Source: Diplocloster hominis
Lineage (GTDB): Bacteria; Bacillota; Clostridia; Lachnospirales; Lachnospiraceae
DNA length: 64,000 nt
Reading direction: 5' to 3'
NCBI RefSeq assembly: GCF_032380655.1
Contig: NZ_JAWDIY010000004.1
Location: 1-64,000 of the forward strand
Positions 17,601 to 26,600 of this stretch are shown one piece after another (the first letter of the stretch is position 1; every line of letters begins with the position of its first letter). The notes beneath the pieces were generated by a model. That model was given only the letters and a program-made list of their open reading frames with translations. It ran no database searches and was not told the DNA's origin. The position numbers and the translations under genes are program-made.

Positions 17601-18031
17601 GGTCTCGTTCCCTGCTGGCCACCCATGGGCCGCTGGCCCTGAGGTCTGGCATTCTGGCCAGGCCTGCCTGCCTGCGGACGGCCGGACTGACGGTTCAGCG
17701 ATGCCTGCTGGCTGTTCTGCGGATTATATACCTGAATGATATTGGGCTTTTTCTTCGGCATCTCCTGCTGCGGATGCGCCTCAGACGCATGGGCGGACGC
17801 CGGCGCTTCCTGGGCAGGCGCTGCCGGACGTTTGCTTTGGCTTTGGGGCCGGACCGGACTCTGGCCCTGGGTTTTTCCACCCAAGCTCTTTCTCACCATA
17901 TCCACCTGATCATCAGACAGACTGCTGGCATGTGACTTCACTTCTATATTTTTCGACGCAAGGACCGTTAACACGTCCTTGCTCTCTTTGCCTAATTCTT
18001 TTGCTAACTCATATACTCTCAATTTCGCCAT
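14672..18031 (-). CDS. infB: Translation initiation factor IF-2 with long repetitive N-terminal region
   Basis: GTPase that places initiator tRNA on the 30S subunit. The ATG at 18031 (MAKLRVYELAKELGK) has a GGAGGTAG site and marks the IF2_N domain; an upstream in-frame start is not needed. The protein is 1119 aa, long for a Firmicute because of a disordered Gln/Gly/Arg/Pro-rich region at about residues 60-510. That region includes 14 tandem QQGTRPMQG-type units (about 139-296). A second IF2_N domain (TIKELAEKMKVQAAAVVKKLF) precedes the G domain (GHVDHGKTS near 630, then DTPGHEAF and NKID). Domains II to IV complete the protein. The gene overlaps ylxQ by 23 bp. Confidence 0.96.
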   Translation of the reverse strand: MAKLRVYELAKELGKESKDVLTVLASKNIEVKSHASSLSDDQVDMVRKSLGGKTQGQSPVRPQSQSKRPAAPAQEAPASAHASEAHPQQEMPKKKPNIIQVYNPQNSQQASLNRQSGRPQAGRPGQNARPQGQRPMGGQQGTRPMQGQGQQGTRPVQGQGQQGTRPVQSQGQQGARPMQGQGEQGSRPMQGQSQQTGRPMQGQSQQGTRPVQGGQSQQGTRPVQGGQGQQGTRPVQGSQGQQGTRPVQGGQGQQGTRPMQGSQGQQGTRPMQGSQGQQGARPMQGQGQQGTRPAGQGNQGARPNGTYQGNQGQRPQGQQGSQNRPAGASQYNRPNGQQGNSSQRPAGNQQSYGSNRPYGQQNNNGNRNTASGQGQRSGQGQYNRPAQGDRPNGRPSQGSGQYQNQGSGQYQRNSQGQNGQRSGQGQYGNRPYQGQNGRPQGQNNRSQGTRPGGGQTMRDGLTIPKPPQTKATEKQNVTSRAERGDRNDRSRDKDRNGRNDRRGYQDNRPNQRNLGGKGRNNTPAPKPVQQEPKEETIRTIILPETMTIKELAEKMKVQAAAVVKKLFLQGSVVTVNQEIDFEKAEEIALEFNCIAEAEVKVDVIEELLKEDEEDPATLIPRPPVVCVMGHVDHGKTSLLDAIRNTHVIDKEAGGITQHIGAYTVSIDGQKITFLDTPGHEAFTAMRMRGANSTDIAILVVAADDGVMPQTIEAINHAKAAGIEIIVAINKIDKPSANIERVKQELTEYELIPEDWGGSTIFAPVSAHTHEGIDNLLEMILLTAEVCELKANPKRRARGLVIEAELDKGKGPVATVLVQKGTLHVGDSIAAGSSYGKVRAMMDDKGRRVKEAGPSTPVEILGLSDVPNAGDIFVSPENDKEARNFAQTFISEGRERLLDDTKAKMSLDDLFTQIKAGNIKELGIVVKADVQGSVEAVKQSLLKLSNEEVVVKIIHGGVGAINESDVILASASNAIIIGFNVRPDATAKNTAEREGVDMRLYRVIYDAIADVEAAMKGMLDPIFEEKVLGHAQVRQTFKASGVGTIAGAYILDGIFQRNCTVRLTRDGVVIYEGPLASLKRFKDDVKEVKSGFECGLVLEGFNDIKEEDLVEAYTMVEVPR
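17143..17617 (-). repeat. Tandem 33/36-bp coding repeat in infB
   Basis: About 14 adjoining units of 33 or 36 bp encode 11- or 12-residue repeats of the form QQGTRPVQGQG or QQGTRPVQGGQG. Variation between units is mostly Thr/Ala, Val/Met and Gly/Ser. The number of 12-residue units in the middle suggests recent expansion. Long open frames appear in other frames only because of this repetition. Confidence 0.9.
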
Positions 18032-18371
18032 ACTTACTACCTCCAGTTTTTGCCGCGTTAGTATTAACAAGTTCCTTTTCCACTGCCTTCGCAAACCCTG
18101 CGTCCAGCAACGCTAACGAGGCCCTCATTTCTTTACCCATTGCATGACCCAGTTCCTCTTTACTACCAAAAAAGTATACCGGCACTTTATAGTAAGTACA
18201 CATGTTCCGAAACATTTTTTTGGTGTTGTCGGATGCCTCGTCTGCTACGATCACCAGGCTGGCCTTATTGGATTTTACCGCTTTCTCCGTGGAAAATTCC
18301 CCGCTGGCCGTCTTGCCTGCTTTGGTAGCCAGACCTATGAGGGACAGGACTTTATTCTGTTTCAAGAGCAT
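18009..18371 (-). CDS. ylxQ: L7Ae/YlxQ-family RNA-binding protein
   Basis: Predicted K-turn RNA-binding protein of 120 aa, L7Ae/L30e/S12e fold (LSLIGLATKAGKTASGEFSTEKAVKSNKASLVIVADEASDNTKK). Such proteins lie between ylxR and infB in Firmicutes. Their target is not well defined, though they may bind kink-turn RNA. It overlaps ylxR by 20 bp and infB by 23 bp, consistent with coupled translation. Confidence 0.9.
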   Translation of the reverse strand: MLLKQNKVLSLIGLATKAGKTASGEFSTEKAVKSNKASLVIVADEASDNTKKMFRNMCTYYKVPVYFFGSKEELGHAMGKEMRASLALLDAGFAKAVEKELVNTNAAKTGGSKYGEIESI

Positions 18372-18630
18372 CCAACTCCTCTCTTAATCGTTCGTATACT
18401 TCTTTTGGGATACTCATCTTCAGGGACCGTTCCAGGCCGCGGCTTTTGACCGCCTTCTCAAAACATTCCCGGGAATAACACAGATAAGCCCCTCTGCCGT
18501 TTTTCTTTCCGGTGGCATCTATCACAATTTCGTTCTCTGCGGTTTTTAAGACGCGGATCATTTCCTTTTTGCTCTTCATCTCACCACAGCCGGTGCATTT
18601 ACGTAACGGGATCTTTTTATTCGTACTCAA
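18352..18630 (-). CDS. ylxR: YlxR-family protein (RNase P modulator RnpM)
   Basis: Small basic protein of 92 aa with the YlxR signature: RKCTGCGEMKSKKEMIRVL near the N-terminus and KNGRGAYLCYSRECFEKAVK in the middle. Family members bind RNA, and the Bacillus protein is reported to modulate RNase P. The start appears to be TTG at 18630, with an AAGGAAG site upstream; no in-frame ATG would keep the conserved N-terminus. It lies between nusA and ylxQ. Confidence 0.92.
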   Translation of the reverse strand: MSTNKKIPLRKCTGCGEMKSKKEMIRVLKTAENEIVIDATGKKNGRGAYLCYSRECFEKAVKSRGLERSLKMSIPKEVYERLREELDALETE

Positions 18631-18651
18631 TCTACCACTTCCTTTGAAGAC

Positions 18652-19830
18652 TTACTGCTGTTCGTAATCTTCTATATATTCTTCTGTCGCAAAGTCCTCA
18701 TCCGTATACTCTTCGTCCGCATAATCCACATCTGTGTACTGAAGGTCCTCCGGATAGTCCTCATAGCCCAGATCTTCCATATAGAAGTCACCGGCCTCCC
18801 GAGCCTGGCTTTCACTCTTGATATCTATTTTAAAGCCGGTCAGTCTGGCGGCCAGTCTCGCGTTCTGGCCCTCCTTACCGATGGCAAGTGATAACTGATA
18901 ATCCGGAACCACGACCTTGGCCGTCTTTTCATCCGCGTCCGCGATAACGGACACTACCTTAGCCGGGCTTAAGGCATTTTCAATCAGAAGCGCCGGATTC
19001 TCGTTCCAATTGATGATATCTATCTTTTCTCCGCGCAGTTCGGAGACGATGGCATTGACTCTGGCGCCGTTCATACCGACACAGGCTCCCACAGGGTCCA
19101 CGTTCGGGTTATTGGACCACACGGCGATCTTCGTTCTGGAACCGGCCTCTCTGGCAATGCTCTTGATCTCGACTGTTCCGTCCCTTACCTCGGTTACTTC
19201 CTCTTCAAACAAACGTTTCACCAGTTCCGGGTGTGTCCTGGAGACGAGAATCTTCGGCCCCTTGGTCGTGTCCTTTACCTCCAGCACATACAGCTTGATC
19301 CGCTCGGTGGGACGGAACACCTCGCCTTTGACCTGCTCATTCTCAGTCAGCAGCGCGTCCGCCTTGCCCAGATTAATACTGACATTCTTCCCTACATAGC
19401 GCTGTACAATACCGGTGACCACATCTCTTTCCTTCTCATAGTACTGATTGTACAGGACTTTACGCTCTTCCTCGCGGATCTTCTGCAGAATCACGTTTTT
19501 GGCGTTCTGGGTGGCGATCCGTCCGAATTCCTTGGATTTGATCTCCACATTGACGATATCGCCCAGATCGTATTTGGAATCCATCAGCTTGGCGTCGGAC
19601 AGGCTGATCTCCAGCACCGGGTCCTCCACCTTTTCCACAACGGTCTTCTCTGCAAATACGGCAAATTCCCCGGTCTCATGATTGATATTGACTTTCACAT
19701 TATCCGCTTTTCCAAAATGGTTCTTACAGGCCGTCAACAGGGAATTCTCAATGGCTTCCATCAGGGTTTCCTTGCTGATATCTTTCTCCTTTTCCAAAAT
19801 GTTCAAAGCTTCCATTAATTCCGTATTCAT
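18652..19830 (-). CDS. nusA: Transcription termination/antitermination factor NusA
   Basis: RNA polymerase-associated factor of 392 aa. Its order is N-terminal domain (1-125), S1 RNA-binding domain (about 135-200; DVVTGIVQRYVGKNVSINLG), then two KH domains (about 230-345; GACVGMNGARVNAIVSEL and LAIGKEGQNARLAARL). An acidic tail (about 350-392, rich in Asp, Glu and Tyr) replaces the C-terminal repeats of proteobacterial NusA, as in many Firmicutes. Second gene of the operon, 24 bp after rimP. Confidence 0.96.
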   Translation of the reverse strand: MNTELMEALNILEKEKDISKETLMEAIENSLLTACKNHFGKADNVKVNINHETGEFAVFAEKTVVEKVEDPVLEISLSDAKLMDSKYDLGDIVNVEIKSKEFGRIATQNAKNVILQKIREEERKVLYNQYYEKERDVVTGIVQRYVGKNVSINLGKADALLTENEQVKGEVFRPTERIKLYVLEVKDTTKGPKILVSRTHPELVKRLFEEEVTEVRDGTVEIKSIAREAGSRTKIAVWSNNPNVDPVGACVGMNGARVNAIVSELRGEKIDIINWNENPALLIENALSPAKVVSVIADADEKTAKVVVPDYQLSLAIGKEGQNARLAARLTGFKIDIKSESQAREAGDFYMEDLGYEDYPEDLQYTDVDYADEEYTDEDFATEEYIEDYEQQ

Positions 19831-19854
19831 TTTCTCACTTTCCTCCTAATATGA

Positions 19855-20322
19855 TCAAAAATCAAAGGCCAGGCGGATCAATGCGATGTCCGCTCTCGCG
19901 ATTTTCATGGTCTGTTCGTCTTCAAACGCAAGGGTCACACTGTCTTTATCATATTCTTTTAAAATACCGGTGAACTCTTTGGACCGGTTGATGGGACGAT
20001 AGGTTCTCACTTCCACCTCTTCCCCGATACTTCTTAGGAAGTCTTTTTCTTTTTTCAGCGGCCGCCCTAATCCGGGGGAACTGACCTCCAGGATGTACGC
20101 TTCGCCGATTAAATCCTTCTCATCCAGCAGGTCGCTTAACTGCCTGCTGACCAGTTCACAGTCGTCGACCGTGATTCCGCCTTTTTTATCAATATAGGCC
20201 CGCAGGTACCAGTTGCTGCCTTCTTTTACATACTCCACATCCACCAGTTCGAACTGATGGGCCTCTATAATTGGTATCAGCAGCTTTTCCGTCTCTTGTT
20301 CGTATTGCTCTCTCTTTGTCAT
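19855..20322 (-). CDS. rimP: Ribosome maturation factor RimP
   Basis: Assembly factor of 155 aa needed for 30S subunit maturation. The N-terminal domain has FELVDVEYVKEGSNWYLRAYIDKKGGITVDDCELVSRQLSDLLD and the C-terminal SH3-like domain begins with EVSSPGLGRPLKKEKDF. Length and motifs are canonical. It is the first gene of the translation operon, behind a promoter and a leader hairpin. Confidence 0.95.
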   Translation of the reverse strand: MTKREQYEQETEKLLIPIIEAHQFELVDVEYVKEGSNWYLRAYIDKKGGITVDDCELVSRQLSDLLDEKDLIGEAYILEVSSPGLGRPLKKEKDFLRSIGEEVEVRTYRPINRSKEFTGILKEYDKDSVTLAFEDEQTMKIARADIALIRLAFDF

Positions 20323-20356
20323 TCCTACACCTTCCTTCTACTTATACCAACAAATA

Positions 20357-20378
20357 AGAGTGGGCATTCACCCACTCT
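20357..20378 (-). promoter_or_regulatory. Leader hairpin upstream of rimP
   Basis: AGAGTGGG (20357-20364) pairs with CCCACTCT (20371-20378) around a 6-nt loop. On the minus strand it is followed by TATTTGTTGG, so it could be a weak attenuator or a stabilising leader structure. It lies between the promoter and rimP. Confidence 0.55.
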
Positions 20379-20407
20379 AGTCATTCTACCTTGTAATTAT
20401 CTTATTC

Positions 20408-20436
20408 ATTATAGCACCGGGATATACGAAATGCAA
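20408..20436 (-). promoter_or_regulatory. Promoter of the rimP-nusA-infB operon
   Basis: Minus strand: -35 TTGCAT (20431-20436), 17-bp spacer, -10 TATAAT (20408-20413). This is the only strong promoter seen before the nine-gene operon. The rest of 20437-20550 shows nothing I can assign. Confidence 0.75.
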
Positions 20437-20558
20437 GTACTTATTTTTGTAACAATCCTGGAGCCATTTTTCCTTTTTTCGCGGTTATTGTAACATAATA
20501 TTCCTTTAAACGGGCAGGGAAAGAAATCGAAGAATAATGCAGTAACCGAATAACAGAA

Positions 20559-20614
20559 AAACAGCAGAGCTAATCTGAGGAAGATCTTTACCTGAAGTGC
20601 TCCGCTGTTTTTTT
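20559..20614. terminator. Bidirectional terminator after the 2604-aa surface protein gene
   Basis: AAACAGCAGAGC (20559-20570) pairs with GCTCCGCTGTTT (20599-20610) with one mismatch. A T run follows on both strands (T10 on plus, T5 on minus). It ends the minus-strand giant gene. Confidence 0.75.
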
Positions 20615-20675
20615 GTTATTTATTTTTATTGCTTGTTATTTTAACTATCTTTCTGGTTCTGTACATCCGTTCGGA

Positions 20676-23600
20676 TTAGTCTGTTCCGTGTCCACCACTG
20701 CTCTGTCTCTTCCGATACAGTATGAAAATCACTGTTCCAATCGCTGCCAGCGCGAACAATACCCATACAACAATTGGTGCGCTGTCCCCTGTCTGAGGTG
20801 CCCCCGCCGTCTGCTGTGATGAATCAGACTGTTGTTGCTGATCGGAATCGCTGCCCTTATTCTGATCCTTAAGTTTCAATTCTTTTACCGCGATCTCAAG
20901 TTTCGTAATCGCTTCATTGATCTGCTGCTGGGTCGCTTTGTCATCCTTCATAACTGCAAGGGCGTGTGCTCTTGCATCGGAAAATACCTTGAAGCTTTCG
21001 TCCGTGTAATCTCCCTGCTTAAGCTCCGCATATTTATCATAAATCTTTTGCAGCCCGGATTTATCTGTCATCACAGGGTCATCGTCCTTGGTTATAAAGA
21101 CTGCAAACGGAGAAAGGCTGCTTACGTTAACCTTTACCCGGCCATCGTTCACCGTGGTTTCAAACCGTTCCAGCCCGGCCGGTACAGCGTGAAGCACCAG
21201 CACTTTTGAGCCGTTAAATTTGGGGTCTGTCGGAATAGTAGCGGTGATATCTCCTTTAAAGTCTTCACTGAGTGTCAGGTTCCCGCTCCAGACAAAGGAA
21301 TCCTCATGCTTGTCCAGATACTCCCTGAATTCTTTACACCCATTACAGTCATCCAGTTTCAACTCTTCTACCGACAATTTTGCGTTCTTATGGACCTGCT
21401 GCCCGTAGATTAAGAATCCTTTGTGATCCGGATCATCCACGGTCCTCTCCAGGTAGTCACTTTCTCCTATATCCTCGAAAACTGCTTCCACCGTGACATC
21501 TTTACCCGGCATGATAAAACTGGTTTTCCCGGACACGGCATCTGCGAACTCCACATCATCCGACATCCATTTTACAAAACGTTTTCCTTCCAAGTCATCG
21601 GCAACAATCTCTACTGCTGCCCCTTCCTCAAAATCACCGGATCCGCTGCCACCCTTTACGGTGACCTTATATGACTTGCCGATTACAGGAACATCTTTGT
21701 ATGTGGCTGTTACCGTTACATCCTGCGCTATCATTATGAATGTGGTTGATTCCTCTTCCGGCTGTTCGATCTCCACATCGCTGCTGATCCAGCGGTCAAA
21801 TTCCTTTCCTTCCGGAGCGTTGTCTGCAGTAATACTGACCTGATCGCCTTCTCCGTATTCACCGCTGCCTGTTCCGTCCGTCACAATTACCATATACCTG
21901 GGAGCCGGTTCAAAAGTTCCGGTGATGTTGACATCACCCTCCGGCATCAGGAAACTGTAGCTGTCTCCGGATACTTCCACCGGGACATGCGTTTCCCCGA
22001 ACAAGACCGTTAAACTGTCCTGCGTCAGGCGGTAACCGCTCTCCGGCGTTACACTTATGTACACTCTTGTATCCTTGGCAGCCGTTTCCTTATCTGCCTG
22101 GATCTCGCCATGCTCGGTCTGAGATACGGTTATATGATAGAGAATCTCTTCAAACTGTGCATAGACTATCTTAGATGTCGTAAAATCTTCTACTTTCTCG
22201 CCGCCCGCAGCCTGGGTAAACCACCCGGTGAAACGCAAGCCTTCCTTGACCGGTTCTTCCGGCATAGTGATCTCCTGTCCCTTTTCTGCGGACGCTCTGG
22301 CATATTCGCTGTCGTCCATCATAAAGACGACCTCATAAGTCTCGGCCTCCCCTACTATCACGATCGCTTTTGCTTTCAGCGCGGTACCTTCCACACTTCC
22401 CTCTACCGTAAATTCGTGCATAGTCTCGACCTGATCCTGGGACACTTCATCCCATGTCACAGTCACATCCATCTCGTGTCCGTCTCCGTAAGTAGCTTTC
22501 ACGGTCTCCGGCAGTACCGGCAGCACGTGCAGAGGCGTTTCCACATTGACATCCTCTAAGGAGATCAGATGTTTGCTCTCATCGGTGTAGATGCGGAAGG
22601 CATCTACTGTGATGTTTCCGCCTTTATTTTCCAGACGAATGGTATGTTCGCCGTATGACAGATCCGTTTTGCTGAATACGCACATCTGGTTTGCCCGTTT
22701 GAAATATTTATCATTCGGAGTCTTTGTGTTTACATCCGGCTGTGCTTCCCCGTCAATGCTGACTCCCAGGAGGCAGCCGTCCACATTGACCGTCGTGACA
22801 ATGTCGATTCCGGTTCCCGTGAATGTATATTCTGCAGTTGCGTCTCCCGTATTTCCATAGTGGATATCCCTGCTGTATTCCGTCACTCCGTCAGGGTCAC
22901 CGCCCCGGCCGTTGTAGTAAGAAAAACCGCCGGTATAGATAATCGCCGGATCATTATCATTGATCACTGCTGTCGGCTCCAACCCTTCCACCGTTACATG
23001 GACCACCTTTGTCAAACTGTTGTCCTTAGGATGCGTCAGTGTAATATCCGTATTTCCACCGCTTACCGCATTGATCTGCAGACCATCCGCCGCGCTCCAG
23101 TTTGCAGTTGCGATTCCCTCATCGCCGGATGTGACCGTCAGATCCCTCAGGTTCGTATCTGCATCAACCGTAACCTTTACAAATTCTCTGTCTCCGGCCA
23201 CCTTCAGGTCAATATCCTCGGCGGAAACGTTCAGTTCCGGTTCGGCGGGCGCCTTCGAGCCATACACTTCCAGCTCAGATACATTCACATACCCCGAGTA
23301 GCCTCCGGACAGATTATAAAAACCGCTGTTTTTCAATCTCACATACCGTCCGGGTACCGGCTGATCCAGAATAAAGTCATTGCCCAGTGCAAAGCTATAG
23401 AAGGTCTGGTCGCTTCCCGCTCCGCATCCCATCCGGTTCTCCGTATCCGTATTGAGGACGGTCACCGTATTTTCCGCCGCAAAATCAGCCGTCGTTGATA
23501 TCTGAATCACGACATCACGGAATCGTCTTAACTCTTCGTTTTTATAATTTCGGAAGAACTGCGTCAGGGAGATTGCATCGATATCATAAACTGCACCCAG

Positions 23601-26600
23601 ATCGATCTCATACTTCAGTCCCTGATTCCCTACTGTACCGTTGGAACGGGCCGTCCACGGCGTATCTCTTTCTTTTCCGGCAAAATCCAATACTTTGCCG
23701 TCGTTCAGCCGCTGCGCATCGGACATACCGTCACTGTTCAGCTTCTTGCCCAGAGCGATGTTTTCCCGCTCTGATTTGCGGAAGGGAATAGCCTGTGACG
23801 CTGCCTCAATATCCGCGTCCTCAAGAGCTGCTCCGTAGAAGGAGAATTCATCTACCAAGCCATTATATTGAAGCTCTCTTTCCTTTTCATTCAGCTTCGC
23901 ACCGATCGTAAGGGAATCCCCGACTGTCACATTTTCAAGTGATACCTGTCCCATCTGAGTTCCGTTCAGGAAGAGAGTAAATGTATCCTTGCTGCGAACG
24001 ACGGAAAAATGGTTCCATGCTTGGCGTGTCTCGCCTCCGGTCACTGTCTCCATGGCAAATTCTTCCGGGGCCGTCAACACCTCGGTTGTATTCCCGTCGG
24101 AAATTTCCAGCACCAGTTTGCGCTTCTGAAGAGACAGTACGAAGTTCCCTTCCTGATCCGCCAGAAGCACCTGCTTTGGCGTACCCTGCACCTGGTTATC
24201 CGGATCGATCGTATCCGTAACCTCTGTGTCCAGATATAACTGCGGTTTAAACCAGCCGTTCACCGTGAACTGTTCCATCCCCCAGATAGGTGAATCCGGG
24301 ATCGAGATATAGTTCTGTATATTTTCGTACAGGTATGCTCCCCGGTGGAACGGTGTCCCGACCCTCATATATTCTCCGTTTATAAACTTCGCGTTATGCC
24401 CCGGAATCGCGTTTGCGATTGTCTCACCTTTTTCTTCATCCATATGGTAAAGGGCCGTCAGCTCTTTGCTGCCATCCGCCAGCTGCAGCTTGTCCTGTGC
24501 TTCCTGGAGCCGATCTATCATATCGGCAATCTCCGCAGGCATCATACCGGCCGGATCCTTGCTGTCCACTTCATCCATAACAGCTTTCAATGCCTGATAG
24601 GTCTCGTCAGTAAAGAGGCTTCCATCCACAGCTTTTGCCTCATCCATCACCGTGCTCAGGGCCGCCAGTCCGGACCGGGCAAGTAATTTTACATTCTCTG
24701 CATTCAGCGGTACATTATAAATGGATATCTCACTTAAGTCTCCGCTGTAGAAATACACGCGGTCACCGCCTGCATTGTTGGTCATAGCTCCGGCTAACAG
24801 TGCATTCTGTGTATTATTCTCCCCTATCTGTGCGCTCTGAGTGCTTATCTCTTCCCCGTTCAGATAAAGAGTAAAGGTGTCCCCGTCCCGCACAGCCGCG
24901 GCCAGGTTCCACTGATCCGAAACGATAGTCCCGCCCTGGAGTGTGACATCGTTTCCAGTCCCGTCACTGATGTGGAAATTCAGACTTCCATTCTCTGTCC
25001 AGAGAGTCAGGTCATCCTCCGGAATTCTATCCTGTCCCTGACTTAACAGAACCTGTTTTTCCGCCTGGTCTGTCTTAAACCAGACACTCATGGAATACTG
25101 TTCCATTCCCTTCAGTAGTCCGCTTCCCAAATTGCCGTAAGATTTTTTATCAGTATTCAGTCTTACGGAAGATCCGTAGGTCTGTTCCAGCTCATCCATA
25201 TAATAGGCTTTGCCGGTATAATTATGAAAAGCATCTGTAATCAGACCTTCGTCTGCCTGTTCAAATCCAAACTTAGCAATGTAGCCGTAGATCACTCTCT
25301 GCTCATACGGTTCCATCTCGTTTTTGTTTTTGGATGCGTCACACACCTTCTCTACCTCCAGTGTGTAAGGCTGCAGCAGTGAAAGTTTATCTGTGGTCAG
25401 TGTAACTTTTTCGCCCTTTGCTGCAGCGCTTTTTACCGCGATCCCCTCTGAAATGCTGTAATTCGCGGTATCCTCCGCCGTTACAGCATCTACGTTCTCG
25501 TTAAAGCTGATCTCGACGGTGGTTTCGTTGATTGCCTTGATTCCAGCCACCAGCGGAGCCGTCAGGTCGGTCTGCGTGTCCACTTCTGCCGGATCGCTCA
25601 ATGCGCCTTCCACACCGTTCGCTACCGCCTTTACTGTGTAGGTGTATTTCTGCTGCTCTTTCAGACCGGAATCCGTATACGTGTTATCCATAGTCTGAGC
25701 GATCAGATCGCCGTCCCGATAGACCATATAACCGTCAATCGTAACTGCCGGATTCGGGATTACCACGCCGTTTTCTGTCATAGTAAAGCTGACATCTTTG
25801 TCCCAGTGTAGCTCTGCGGAATTCTCAGTTACCTCCCGGGCTTCAAGACCGCTTACTTTTCCTACTTCCAGAGTTACTTCCGGCGCCTCTGCAGTATCAT
25901 AGATGCTGTAGTAGGTAAAGCTCATAGGCGGCAGCGTTACTTTCAGCTGCGCATTTCCATTGGAATCAATGGATAATACCTCTGACTGAACGCCCTGCTT
26001 CATGAATGCAGCTTCCCCGTAATCACCGGCCTTTGTATCCGGCTGCCGGTAATTCGCCTCTGTCTGAGGTATCCATTTGTAATTCGGAGGATATGCCCCA
26101 TACCTGTGGACATCCTTGCCCAATGACCCATTTAACGGTACCGGTGGATAATTCAGTCCTTCTGACAGGCCAGTATAATACATCGGTACGTCAATAATCT
26201 CCGTTCTCTCTTCGTCCGTCTGATTATATACCCAGAGAAGGCCTTTTTCCCCCTCGTTCAATGCGTTGACATGATACAGCGTATCCATCTTTGTACCGCG
26301 CTGTCTGTTGGTTCCCGCAGCGTCGTAGGTTGCCTGTGAAATATGTACCATATCAGAATTCACGATGCCCCGGTAACGCTTGTAGAATTCCACCCATTTA
26401 TTCAGAATATCCTGCGTTCCATCGTCGTATAAATGAGGTCCCCGGAAGTCGGAATTGACTCCGTTCCCCACATTCTGCGCGATCACCCAGTTATAATCCT
26501 CTTTTTTGTCTTTAAACGGCTGAAACGCCGCGTCTCCGCCGCCGCCGTGATACTCGGCAAACGGTACATGTGACCAGCTCATGGACATGGTCCTTCCATA

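Noticed and set aside
17143..17617. Possible CRISPR array
   Set aside because: Units are contiguous and coding, with no unique spacers.
16660..17935. Long open frames of 310 and 330 codons on both strands over infB
   Set aside because: They arise from the tandem 33/36-bp repeat, which lacks stops in several frames; their products are low-complexity and the IF-2 frame is certain.
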